Shown here in pieces: positions 1 to 7,270 of a stretch of DNA of 17,759 nucleotides. The position numbers and the translations under genes are program-made. Each line of letters begins with the position of its first letter. Position 1 is the first letter of the stretch. Source of the DNA: a bacterium. GTDB lineage: Bacteria > Verrucomicrobiota > Verrucomicrobiia > Limisphaerales > J093. The stretch is taken from positions 1 through 17,759 of the forward strand of contig JAJXTA010000003.1 in NCBI GenBank assembly GCA_021784265.1. Direction: 5' to 3'. Under the pieces are notes generated by a model. It saw only the letters and a program-made list of their open reading frames with translations. It was not told where the DNA came from and made no database searches.

Positions 1-1801
1 AGGCCATGAAATGCAAGGGTTTGATCGGGGTGGCGACCACGGCGCGTTCCCACGGAACCTCCTCCCGGAGGACCTCCGCCAGGCCCGGCTCGCGGGCGAG
101 GCCGAAGTAGCCGTGGACGTTGCCCCGGCGCAAGTCGGCGTCCACCAACAGGACGCGGCTGCCGGCGATGGCGAGGGTGGCGGCGAAATTGACCGTGACC
201 GTGGTTTTGCCATCGCCGGGAACGGCGCTGGTGATGGCCAGGACCCGCTGGCGGCCTTGGTGGGGCCCCAGGAGGATGGCGGAGCGCACGCCACGGATCG
301 ATTCGGCGAACATGTTGTGGCGTTGCATGTTGGTGATGAGCAGCCCGCCCTGCTTCACCGTGCGCATGTCCACCAGCGGGATTTGGCCCAGGACCGGCTC
401 CTTCAATTCCGCCTCGATGTCCTCCGCCAGCTCCAGGCGGTCATCCAGGCGGTTGAGGAAGTAGATCAAGGCCAAGCCTAAAACAAAACCGACGCCCACG
501 CCGCGGGCGAGGAGACGGCTCTTGTGCGGGTCCACGGGGGCGGTGCTGACCTCACCCACCACACTAAACTGGCCGTCGTCGGAGGTGCTCAGGTCAATCT
601 GTTGGAGGGTATTCTTGAGGGCGGCGATGGCTTGCTCGATCCGGTTTTCTTCCTGGCGCCGCCGCTCGAATTCATCCTGGACGCCGCGGAGTTCCTGGAC
701 CTGTTTGGCCAGCTCAGCGATGCGGGCCTGAAGTCCGTCGGCTTTGAGGCCGAGGGACTTGATGGTGGCGAGGCGTTTGTCTTCGATGATCTGGAGTTGG
801 AACTGGATCTTCTGGTTCAGGTCCGCGATCTCGCGGCCCAGGCGGATCATTTCCGGATGCTTGGGTTTGAGGGTGGCGGTGAGGCTGTTGGAGAGCGTGA
901 CCTGGTCGTTCAACTGGGAGAGGAGGGAGACGTAGAGGCTGTCCTGGGTGAACTTGCTCAGGGGGTCGATGGAATCGTCGGCCGCGCCGGTGTTACGCGG
1001 GTTGGCGGAGGGGCGGGCGGTGGGTTCGGGTCGGGACCCCGCCAGCGCCCCGCTGGCGAGAGCTTCCTTGGGGGTCTGCTCCAGGAGGCGCTTGCTGGTC
1101 TGCACCACGCCCAGCTCGGATTTGAGTTGTTCCAATTGTTGCTGGGCGGCCTTGTAGGTGTCGCTGGCGCTGCCGATCTGGTGTTGGCGGCGGTACTGCT
1201 CGGTGGTGGTGTGGGCTTGTTCCAGGAGTTTCTGCTGCCGGAAAATGTCCTGCTCGAAGGTGTATTTCTTGCTCTCCAGCAGTTTGGCCAATTGCTCCTG
1301 TTTGTAGTCCAGGAAGGCCTGCGCCCAGTTGCTGGCGAAGAGCCGGGCGTAGGTCAGATCGGGGCTGGTGACCAGGAGTTGAAAGGAGGAGCCTTGTCCG
1401 CGGAGGGCCGCGTATTGGGTGTCGGGAGGCTCGAGCCGGGGTGGGGTGGCGGCGCCCAGGAGGCCCAGCACGCGCGCCCGCAAGGTCGCGCTGCCCATGA
1501 TGCGGAGTTGGTTGGGATAGAAGCTGTCGATGGGGTCCAGCACCACCGCGCCCCCGGGATTGCTCACTTCCACCTTCCGGGCCACCTCCAGTTCCGCCTG
1601 GGCCTGATAGAGTTGGGGCAGGCGGGAGACTTGGTAGAGCGCCAGCCCCAGCCCGACGGTGGTCGCGACGAAGAGGAGCACCCAGCGGCGCGCCACCAGT
1701 TTGAAGTAGCGCCGGAAATGGATGGCCACGTTGATCCGATCCACCAAGCCGGTGGTGTACCCCGGCAGGGTCGGGGGCGCGGCGGAAGCGGGCTCGGTCA
1801 T
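1..1801 (-). CDS. Wzc/GumC-type polysaccharide copolymerase fused to a BY-kinase domain (partial, 3' end missing)
   Basis: This inner-membrane protein would control chain length and export of an exopolysaccharide and phosphorylate itself on tyrosine. About 600 codons are present and the C-terminus lies beyond the left edge. What is seen: a first membrane segment at about residues 41-57; a long periplasmic, coiled-coil-rich region (roughly 60-425, Gln/Glu/Lys rich); the family's PKHPEM motif at 313-318; a second membrane segment at about 431-448; then a cytoplasmic P-loop domain. Walker A is SAVPGDGKTT with Lys532, and Walker A' is VLLVDADLRRG with the first Asp at 554, the arrangement of bacterial tyrosine kinases. 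Walker B and any tyrosine cluster lie outside the window. The ATG at 1801-1799 comes 10 bases after the stop of the export gene upstream, so the two are co-transcribed. No Shine-Dalgarno is visible. The family call is secure; the sugar exported is unknown. Confidence 0.93.
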   Translation of the reverse strand, partial: MTEPASAAPPTLPGYTTGLVDRINVAIHFRRYFKLVARRWVLLFVATTVGLGLALYQVSRLPQLYQAQAELEVARKVEVSNPGGAVVLDPIDSFYPNQLRIMGSATLRARVLGLLGAATPPRLEPPDTQYAALRGQGSSFQLLVTSPDLTYARLFASNWAQAFLDYKQEQLAKLLESKKYTFEQDIFRQQKLLEQAHTTTEQYRRQHQIGSASDTYKAAQQQLEQLKSELGVVQTSKRLLEQTPKEALASGALAGSRPEPTARPSANPRNTGAADDSIDPLSKFTQDSLYVSLLSQLNDQVTLSNSLTATLKPKHPEMIRLGREIADLNQKIQFQLQIIEDKRLATIKSLGLKADGLQARIAELAKQVQELRGVQDEFERRRQEENRIEQAIAALKNTLQQIDLSTSDDGQFSVVGEVSTAPVDPHKSRLLARGVGVGFVLGLALIYFLNRLDDRLELAEDIEAELKEPVLGQIPLVDMRTVKQGGLLITNMQRHNMFAESIRGVRSAILLGPHQGRQRVLAITSAVPGDGKTTVTVNFAATLAIAGSRVLLVDADLRRGNVHGYFGLAREPGLAEVLREEVPWERAVVATPIKPLHFMA

Positions 1802-1811
1802 GGGCTGGCGG

Positions 1812-2495
1812 TCAGAACAAGCGCAAGGTCTTGGTGGGCACGTTCACCAGGTCCTGGTCCTCCAACTCCAGGTCTTTGGAGCGATCGCCTTTGAGCATCG
1901 CGTCCACGTCGAACACGCGCGGCTCCGCCTTGGCGTGGCCGGGGGCCTGCCGATAGAGCTGCACCTTCTTCAGGTTGGCCCATTCCGTGGTGCCCACCCG
2001 GAGCAACGCCTCGAACAGGGTGAGTTTTTCTCCGGCCGCCAGGGGCAGGATCTTCTGCTGCACTTCGCCCCGAAAGAAGATGTCGCCGCGGCGGGGCGTT
2101 TGGGCGGTCACGCGCAAGAAGACCGTGGCGTTCTGGTAATAGTCGGCGTTGAGTTTGGCCGTGAGTTCGGCGCGGACTTGCGCCACGCTCTTCCCCCGCA
2201 CATTCATGGGGATCAGCACATCCGCGTTGCCCCGGCTGACGGGGAAACTCAGGTCCCCCGTGGGCGAGACGATGAGTTCAAGGGGAGCGGTTCCCTTGAC
2301 GGGGTCCTCGGCGACGAAGAACTGGACCTTATCGCCGGTAGCCAGGCCGCCGGAGGCGGGAGGCAGGGGCGTGGTGGCGGTGGTCTTGGCCGGGCCGGGG
2401 GCGAGGTTGGGGGGGCGGTCTTGGGCTCGCGCCGCAGTGGCGCCCAGGAGGAGCAGGCATCCCAGGAGCAGCCCGCGGAAACCGGCGGCAGTCAT
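1812..2495 (-). CDS. Short Wza/OPX-type polysaccharide export protein with one SLBB domain
   Basis: This periplasmic polysaccharide export protein should stack on the copolymerase encoded just downstream. I chose the ATG at 2495 because it opens a clean signal peptide (hydrophobic residues 8-18, cleavage probably after ARA at residue 24). An in-frame ATG 66 bases earlier would add an Arg/Pro-rich extension. The polysaccharide export domain is at about 51-130 (starting GDKVQFFVAEDP, with VSPTGDLSFPV) and one SLBB-like domain at about 138-218. At 227 residues it is much shorter than E. coli Wza (about 380) and lacks the C-terminal amphipathic helix with which Wza crosses the outer membrane. Cys13 in LLGC resembles a lipobox but has too little hydrophobic sequence before it, so export by signal peptidase I is preferred. 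A perfect palindrome CCCCGCGGGG (2502-2511) lies just upstream of the start and may shape the leader. The gene sits between the beta-barrel gene and the kinase gene. Confidence 0.88.
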   Translation of the reverse strand: MTAAGFRGLLLGCLLLLGATAARAQDRPPNLAPGPAKTTATTPLPPASGGLATGDKVQFFVAEDPVKGTAPLELIVSPTGDLSFPVSRGNADVLIPMNVRGKSVAQVRAELTAKLNADYYQNATVFLRVTAQTPRRGDIFFRGEVQQKILPLAAGEKLTLFEALLRVGTTEWANLKKVQLYRQAPGHAKAEPRVFDVDAMLKGDRSKDLELEDQDLVNVPTKTLRLF

Positions 2496-2589
2496 CGCAG
2501 GCCCCGCGGGGTCGCTCGACCGGCGGGGTGGACGCCCACGCCCTTCCGGTTGGCGCGGCACTTAAGATTCGTCCATCGGACCATATACC

Positions 2590-3840
2590 TCAGAATCGTC
2601 GCATCAGGTCCACTGTCAAGCGGTTTTGGGTATAGCCCCACCCCGGGAGTTGGGACTCCCGCAGGCCGAAGGAGTAGCTCACGCCGGCGCTCCAGTATTT
2701 GGTGAACTGATAGCCGCTGCCCAGATAAAGGAGGTAGCGATGGGCGTGGTCGCTAAAGAGGCCGGAGCCGACGAGGTCTTCGTAGGCAATGATGGCGTTG
2801 AGGGTGATGGCCTTGGTCAGGCGGGTGCTGATCCCGTATTGGATATCGGTGGTCTTGGTGTAGTTATCCTCGAACCCCAGGCCGACGCTCTGGCCGACTT
2901 GGAGCGATTGCGAGGTGCGCGGGCTCAGGGTGTGCTCCAGTGTGAGTTGATAGGTGGGGCCGTGGTAGCTGGAATCGTCCAGCACGATGCCTGTGCGGCT
3001 ATAGACCGAGGCGGTGTAGCCCGCCGCCGCGGTGGCGGTGAGCACCTTGGACAGTTTCCACGTGAACGTGGGGCCAAAGCTGTAGCTGTCGCCATCGTTT
3101 TGGATGTGCTCGAAATAGCGGGTGGCGGTGTAGGAGCCCATCACCCCGGCGGTGAGGAAGGCGGAGAGGGCGTAGTTGAGGCCGCCGTAGGCGGTGTGGG
3201 TGTAATTGTCCAACTCGCGGAAGTTGGCGTTGAGCGAGCGGTCCAGGCCGTAGTCGTAGCCGCTGAAGAGACTCAGCTTGCGGGAGGCCTGCCACTCCGT
3301 GATGAAACCGGCGGCGTTGACAAAGCGACGGAACGAGGCCACCTGCCCGGCGGCGCCTCCCAGGACTCCCAGGGACATTGGGTCCACCTCGATCGAGAAT
3401 CGGTCATGGGCGGTGACGCGGACGTTGCCCAGCGAGACGGTGTAGTCCAGGTGGGAGTTGGGGGCGATGCTGACGAAGTCCAGCTCCGGATGTTGCAGGT
3501 ACCAGCGGTACCCGATGCCCAGGTCCAGTTGCAGGACGTGGTCTTTGGCGTACGGCCAGATAAACCCGACGCCGACGAACGGGCCGATGGAGAAGTCCCC
3601 CTGGGGATTGTACTGATCGAGGTTGATGTTGTCGTTGACCTCGAACTGGACGTCGCCGCGCAGTTGCGCGCTCAGGTTACCCACCTTGAGGTTGTACTGG
3701 GTGACATCCGGCGGGGTGTAAACCGGATAGGGGGGTGTGCGGGCGAAGTAATCCGGCTCGACTTGGGCCTGGGCCGCGGCCGCACCCAACAGCCCCAGAC
3801 ACGGCAGGAGCCGCGCCGGTCGCCACCGGGCGCGCTCCAC
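2590..3840 (-). CDS. Outer-membrane beta-barrel protein of an exopolysaccharide locus (putative beta-barrel porin 2-like)
   Basis: This is a predicted outer-membrane barrel and likely the pore partner of the neighbouring short OPX protein. The sequence has many alternating amphipathic strands rich in Tyr, Ser, Thr and Gly (for example FSGYDYGLDRS and WSAGVSYSFGLRES), and it ends in LTVDLMRRF with a terminal Phe, the usual barrel assembly signal. The best start is the GTG at 3840, giving 416 residues. It opens a signal peptide with an Arg-rich n-region, a Leu/Ala-rich core and cleavage after AQA near residue 25, and it has a G-rich stretch (GGGGGCCGGG) upstream. The frame stays open upstream to 4119, but that part overlaps the preceding gene and looks non-coding (Arg/Pro-rich). 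It resembles the BBP2_2 barrels found in polysaccharide loci; that family name comes from memory of the pattern. The gap to the upstream gene is 115 bases and to the downstream gene 94. Barrel call firm, export role inferred. Confidence 0.82.
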   Translation of the reverse strand: MERARWRPARLLPCLGLLGAAAAQAQVEPDYFARTPPYPVYTPPDVTQYNLKVGNLSAQLRGDVQFEVNDNINLDQYNPQGDFSIGPFVGVGFIWPYAKDHVLQLDLGIGYRWYLQHPELDFVSIAPNSHLDYTVSLGNVRVTAHDRFSIEVDPMSLGVLGGAAGQVASFRRFVNAAGFITEWQASRKLSLFSGYDYGLDRSLNANFRELDNYTHTAYGGLNYALSAFLTAGVMGSYTATRYFEHIQNDGDSYSFGPTFTWKLSKVLTATAAAGYTASVYSRTGIVLDDSSYHGPTYQLTLEHTLSPRTSQSLQVGQSVGLGFEDNYTKTTDIQYGISTRLTKAITLNAIIAYEDLVGSGLFSDHAHRYLLYLGSGYQFTKYWSAGVSYSFGLRESQLPGWGYTQNRLTVDLMRRF

Positions 3841-3955
3841 CCGCCCGGCCCCCGCGAGACGGCGGTGCGGCCGCCCGCCCGCTGCCTGAGGGGTGGCGGG
3901 ATTCAGCAAGCGCCGGGCGCCACGGTCATGCGTGACGGCTCGCACGGCGGCCACT

Positions 3956-5773
3956 CTAGTGGAACGTGGACAACGGTGTCTGGATGATGCGCGAGGAGTC
4001 GATCTGGTCGCCCAGCGCGTTAAAACGTGGACCCACCACGAGACCGTTGATGGTGGGCCAATTGGCCGGGCCTGCCCCCTGCGGCGCCAAGCCTTCCGTG
4101 CCGGCGCCGGCGGCCTCATAGAAGACGCGAGCGACGCCTTCGCCAGGGTAGAGGCCGCTTTGGTCCAGGCTGATGCTCAGCGGCCCGGTGGGCAGCAGCT
4201 CGACCGGGCTGCGGGTCGTCGCGTCTGCCAGCGACTCGCCCGGGGCGAGGAAAAAGAACGAGGCGCCGTTGGGGGTGTTGCCCCGCTCTCCCAGCACACT
4301 GATGGTCCCCGCCTGCAAGTCCACGACGAAGCTGACGGCGTTGCGAGTTTCGATTTGAATGACGACCAGCGGCGCGCGCCGGAAGGAGAGGTAAAACCGG
4401 CCTTCCACGGAGCGGAGGAGGGCGCGGTTGTCGCCGGTCAGGCGCCCCTCCAGGCGAGCATTGGGCTCGGCGCCCAGGGTCGTGGTGCCGCCCGGGCGCA
4501 CGCGCGCCGGCCCCAGGTCGCCGGTGAGGTCCAGCCCGGTGCGGGTGTCCCCGGCGATGATGACATGATGGCCGCCCGCGATGGGCGACCAGCTTCCGTC
4601 GCCCGGGTTGCCGCCCACCACCAGCCAGTTGCGGGCGGTGAGCGAGGTCTCGCGGCCGGTGGCGGGGCTCCACAGCACGGCGTCGCCGGTGGCTGCGGTG
4701 CTAAACTCATTCGGTCCATCCAGTTGGGTTATCTGAAGGGTGGTTTGGCCGCCCAACCGGGCGAACAAGCCCGGCCCCGGCGCGACCAACAAACTGGCGA
4801 AGGGCAGGGACCCGCCGGTAGGCGCGAGGTTCACGACAGAGACGCTGCGCTGGGCCACCACCCATTGCAGGGCGAAGCTCTGCCCCGCCAAACCAGTGAC
4901 CTGCCACCCTTCAATGCCGTCAACCGTGAAGGTGAAGTAACCGCGCTCGACTCGACAGCGGAGACGGCCCGCCGCCCGGTCCAGGCTGAGTTCGACCAGG
5001 GCGCCGTTGGCGGCCACGAGTCGCTGGCGGGCGCTGGGAGTCACCGTGGCGGTCTGGTTGCCCAGAACCGCGTTGACCGATCCTGCCGGGTCTCCGCTCA
5101 ACGCCACCGCACTCACGGGCGAAAGCCGACGCATCGCCGAGACCCCGTTGGCTCCTCCGGTCGTTCCGAGCGGCCCGCCCACCAGCGGCGGGCGGCCGGG
5201 AGCAAGGACGAGGCTTTGGCCGTCGGCGTTGGTCGCTCGGACGTCGCCTTCGCCGGCCAGGTAATAGGATTGGTCGTCCAGGGGACCGAAGCGGATGCGG
5301 CCGCCGGCACCCAGGCTTGCTTGGGCGCCGTCACAAAGCCGCAACGCGACCCGGTCGGCGGAGCCGCCCAACACGGCCAACTCCAGCAACCTGGTAGGCG
5401 GGTCCAGCCGCACCTCTGTCTGGCCTCCCGCGGGCAGCAGTGCCTGCCAGGCCGCGCACGCGTCGGTCCGAAGGGCGACGGGTCGATCATTCTCGATCCG
5501 CAGGTGGTCATCGTTCTCGAGCTTGAGCCGGACCCCCGGCGCCTCGAGGGTGGCTTGTTTCTCCGGCGCGAGGAGAGTGGGCGCGGCTTGCCCCAGCGTC
5601 ACTTCGTATTGAGCGGACTGGCGGCAAGAGAGTTTGAGGGTGATGGGGGGCGTGTTGGCCGAGGGGGCGCCAAGGGGGATGGGCGCTTGAGCACAGAGGA
5701 CGGCAGGCGCGCCGAGAAGTAAGCTCAGGCCCGCGATTATCCCGTCCAGCATTGGCCGTCGCCACGGTGTCAT
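3956..5773 (-). CDS. Secreted beta-rich protein with repeated FecR-like modules, first gene of the export operon
   Basis: I do not recognise this as a named gene. It is 605 residues from the ATG at 5773, which opens a signal peptide (MTPWRRPMLDGIIAGLSLLL, cleavage around residue 30); an ATG seven codons later is also possible. The frame stays open 44 codons further upstream, but those codons would overlap the probable promoter. The mature part is rich in Gly, Leu, Val and Ala with short beta-type strands and no membrane segment. Residues 277-338 and 457-518 look like copies of one module: each goes from a G-(Y/R)-F strand through a VSVVNL or ISVLGE strand to a hydrophobic strand ending in APG. 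A weaker third copy is at about 168-193, ending LVLAPG. The pattern resembles the FecR beta domain, which also occurs beside polysaccharide exporters. It is probably periplasmic or surface-exposed and co-transcribed with the barrel, OPX and kinase genes. Function is inferred only from context. Confidence 0.75.
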   Translation of the reverse strand: MTPWRRPMLDGIIAGLSLLLGAPAVLCAQAPIPLGAPSANTPPITLKLSCRQSAQYEVTLGQAAPTLLAPEKQATLEAPGVRLKLENDDHLRIENDRPVALRTDACAAWQALLPAGGQTEVRLDPPTRLLELAVLGGSADRVALRLCDGAQASLGAGGRIRFGPLDDQSYYLAGEGDVRATNADGQSLVLAPGRPPLVGGPLGTTGGANGVSAMRRLSPVSAVALSGDPAGSVNAVLGNQTATVTPSARQRLVAANGALVELSLDRAAGRLRCRVERGYFTFTVDGIEGWQVTGLAGQSFALQWVVAQRSVSVVNLAPTGGSLPFASLLVAPGPGLFARLGGQTTLQITQLDGPNEFSTAATGDAVLWSPATGRETSLTARNWLVVGGNPGDGSWSPIAGGHHVIIAGDTRTGLDLTGDLGPARVRPGGTTTLGAEPNARLEGRLTGDNRALLRSVEGRFYLSFRRAPLVVIQIETRNAVSFVVDLQAGTISVLGERGNTPNGASFFFLAPGESLADATTRSPVELLPTGPLSISLDQSGLYPGEGVARVFYEAAGAGTEGLAPQGAGPANWPTINGLVVGPRFNALGDQIDSSRIIQTPLSTFH

Positions 5774-6044
5774 AGTGCCGTTTGAACGTAAGTTGTTGTA
5801 GGCCAGTGTGTCAACGGTAATCGGGCCGTCGGCGAGGCCGTTTTGGGTTCGGCGGTTTGCAATCCGCCCGACCGGCAATCTTTGCCGAGCTAAGACCGCT
5901 TGCACGGCTTCGCCCCGGGCAAGATTGCACGCAGCAAATCGCAGGCCAAATCCACGTTATTACTCCGGCTTCCAAGTCCTACACGGACGCCTCCTGAATC
6001 CGCCTTGCTGCCGGCGCGGGATTGGACTAGTTTGCGCGTGTTTT
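5774..6044. other. Divergent intergenic region between the export operon and sppA
   Basis: These 271 bases separate two diverging genes and must hold both promoters. The minus-strand promoter candidate is listed separately; I could not find a convincing plus-strand promoter for sppA. There is one perfect small hairpin, CGGCAA-TCT-TTGCCG at 5873-5887, preceded by a looser one (GGCGG-TTTGCAAT-CCGCC). I see no RNA gene or convincing small protein here. Confidence 0.5.
5785..5814 (-). promoter_or_regulatory. Probable sigma-70-type promoter for the export operon
   Basis: Read on the minus strand, a perfect -35 hexamer TTGACA (5814-5809) is followed by an 18-base spacer and a weak -10, TACGTT (5790-5785; 3 of 6 matches). 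The hexamers end only 11 bases before the ATG at 5773, so the transcript would have a very short or absent leader, consistent with the lack of a Shine-Dalgarno. The -10 is poor, so this is a candidate only. Confidence 0.35.
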
Positions 6045-7190
6045 ATGGACAACGCTAATCCGCCCGTGTTGCCTGCCGCCGAGGGCCCTCCACCGGCGCT
6101 GCCGCCACCCTTGCCTCCGGTAGCCCCACCGCCGCCGCCGCAGGCCCGCCGGTCGGGGCGGGGCTGGAAATGGGCGGCCATCATCCTGTTCATCTTGCTG
6201 GTGGTGAGCGGTTTGAACAACATTCGGTATCTGGTGCGTGACTGGTTTGGCGCCGGCGCTCGCACCGGCGAGACCAGCCGCCCGCGCCTCCAGGAGGTGG
6301 TGCTGGAGGACCACGATGCCGAGGACAAGATTGCTGTCGTTGATATCGAAGGGATCATCAGTGGGGGCCTGTTGGACACGGGCGAGCACGACGTGGTCAG
6401 CGACGTGGCGCACCAGTTGGAGCGGGCACGCGATGACGGCGATGTGAAGGGCGTGTTGCTGCGCGTGGATTCACCCGGGGGCGAGGTGCTTGCCGCCGAC
6501 CAGATCAACCGGGCGATTGCGGAGTATGAACGCAAGACCGGCAAGCCGGTGGTGGCTTCGATGGGCGGTCTGGCGGCCTCGGGCGGGTACTACGTCGCGG
6601 CCCCGTGCCAGTGGATCGTTGCCAACGAGCTGACCATCACGGGGAGCATCGGCGTGATCATGCATGGCCTGAACTACCGAGGCCTGATGGACAAGTTGGG
6701 GCTGCGGCCTGAGGTCTATAAGAGCGGCAAGTTCAAGGACATGATGAGCGGCGAACGCTCGCTCGAGGAAACCCCGCCCGAGGAACGGCAGATGGTTCAG
6801 GGCTTGATCGATGAGGCCTTTTCACGCTTTAAGCAGGTGGTGGCCGAAGGGCGCAACAAGGCGAACCAACTCAACCACGGCAAGGGGCGAGCCTTGGCCG
6901 CCAACTGGCAGAATTACGCCGATGGCCGCGTGCTTTCGGGACGTCAAGCATACGACATGGGGTTTGTGGACGAATTAGGCGACTTCAAGACCGCGGTGGC
7001 CCGGATCAAGCGCCTGGCTAACCTCAGCAAAGCCAATTTGATCCAATATGAGCAGCCGTTCGACTTCGGCAACCTCTTGCGGCTGTTAGGCCAGTCGGAA
7101 GGTAGGACCTTGAAGCTGGATTGGGGCGCCGAAGGGCCTAAGCTGCAACTGGGGCGGATGTACTTCCTCTTCCTGCCGGGCCTGCGTTGA
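6045..7190 (+). CDS. sppA: Signal peptide peptidase SppA, membrane-anchored S49 serine protease with poly-proline N-tail
   Basis: SppA cuts leftover signal peptides and some membrane proteins within or beside the inner membrane, using a Ser/Lys dyad. The 381-residue protein starts at the ATG at 6045; codons in frame before it do not look coding. A cytoplasmic tail (residues 6-33) is nearly all Pro and Ala with runs of three and five prolines. One membrane anchor follows at about 43-57, then the S49 domain (about 94-300). VDSPGGEV is at 151-158, the nucleophile is Ser179 in AASGGYY, and the general base is most likely Lys231 in SGKFKD, 52 residues later as in the Bacillus short form. DGRVLSG and VDELG near the end are also typical. 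The length fits the short, single-domain SppA rather than the doubled E. coli form, so four or more subunits should assemble into a ring. It is transcribed alone, diverging from the export operon and converging on the TPR gene. Confidence 0.95.
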   Translation: MDNANPPVLPAAEGPPPALPPPLPPVAPPPPPQARRSGRGWKWAAIILFILLVVSGLNNIRYLVRDWFGAGARTGETSRPRLQEVVLEDHDAEDKIAVVDIEGIISGGLLDTGEHDVVSDVAHQLERARDDGDVKGVLLRVDSPGGEVLAADQINRAIAEYERKTGKPVVASMGGLAASGGYYVAAPCQWIVANELTITGSIGVIMHGLNYRGLMDKLGLRPEVYKSGKFKDMMSGERSLEETPPEERQMVQGLIDEAFSRFKQVVAEGRNKANQLNHGKGRALAANWQNYADGRVLSGRQAYDMGFVDELGDFKTAVARIKRLANLSKANLIQYEQPFDFGNLLRLLGQSEGRTLKLDWGAEGPKLQLGRMYFLFLPGLR

Positions 7191-7207
7191 GGGGCAGCCG
7201 CCGACAG

Positions 7208-7232
7208 GCCGGCGCCAACGGTGGCGGCCGGC
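7208..7232. terminator. Candidate bidirectional terminator hairpin between convergent genes
   Basis: GCCGGCGCCA (7208-7217), loop ACGG, then TGGCGGCCGGC (7222-7232) forms a very GC-rich stem of ten pairs with one bulged G. It lies in the 80-base gap between the stop of sppA and the stop of the opposing TPR gene, where termination in both directions is needed. There is no T-tract on either side, so intrinsic termination of the classical type is uncertain. Confidence 0.4.
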
Positions 7233-7270
7233 GTTCCGGGCCGCCGAAGGAGGACGGCCAGAAAGCGTAA

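Noticed and set aside
524..1894. A 456-codon plus-strand frame opposite the kinase/copolymerase gene
   Set aside because: Shadow of a GC-rich gene whose minus-strand product has membrane segments and Walker motifs.
2626..3987. A 453-codon plus-strand frame opposite the barrel gene
   Set aside because: Antisense shadow; the minus strand encodes a barrel ending in the typical terminal Phe.
3893..5722. A 609-codon plus-strand frame opposite the FecR-like gene
   Set aside because: It mirrors the opposite strand of a protein with signal peptide and repeats; its product is Arg/Gln/Gly-rich low-complexity sequence without domains.
5873..5887. CGGCAA-TCT-TTGCCG as a terminator or operator
   Set aside because: A six-pair hairpin between divergent genes needs no terminator role, and it does not overlap a recognisable promoter.
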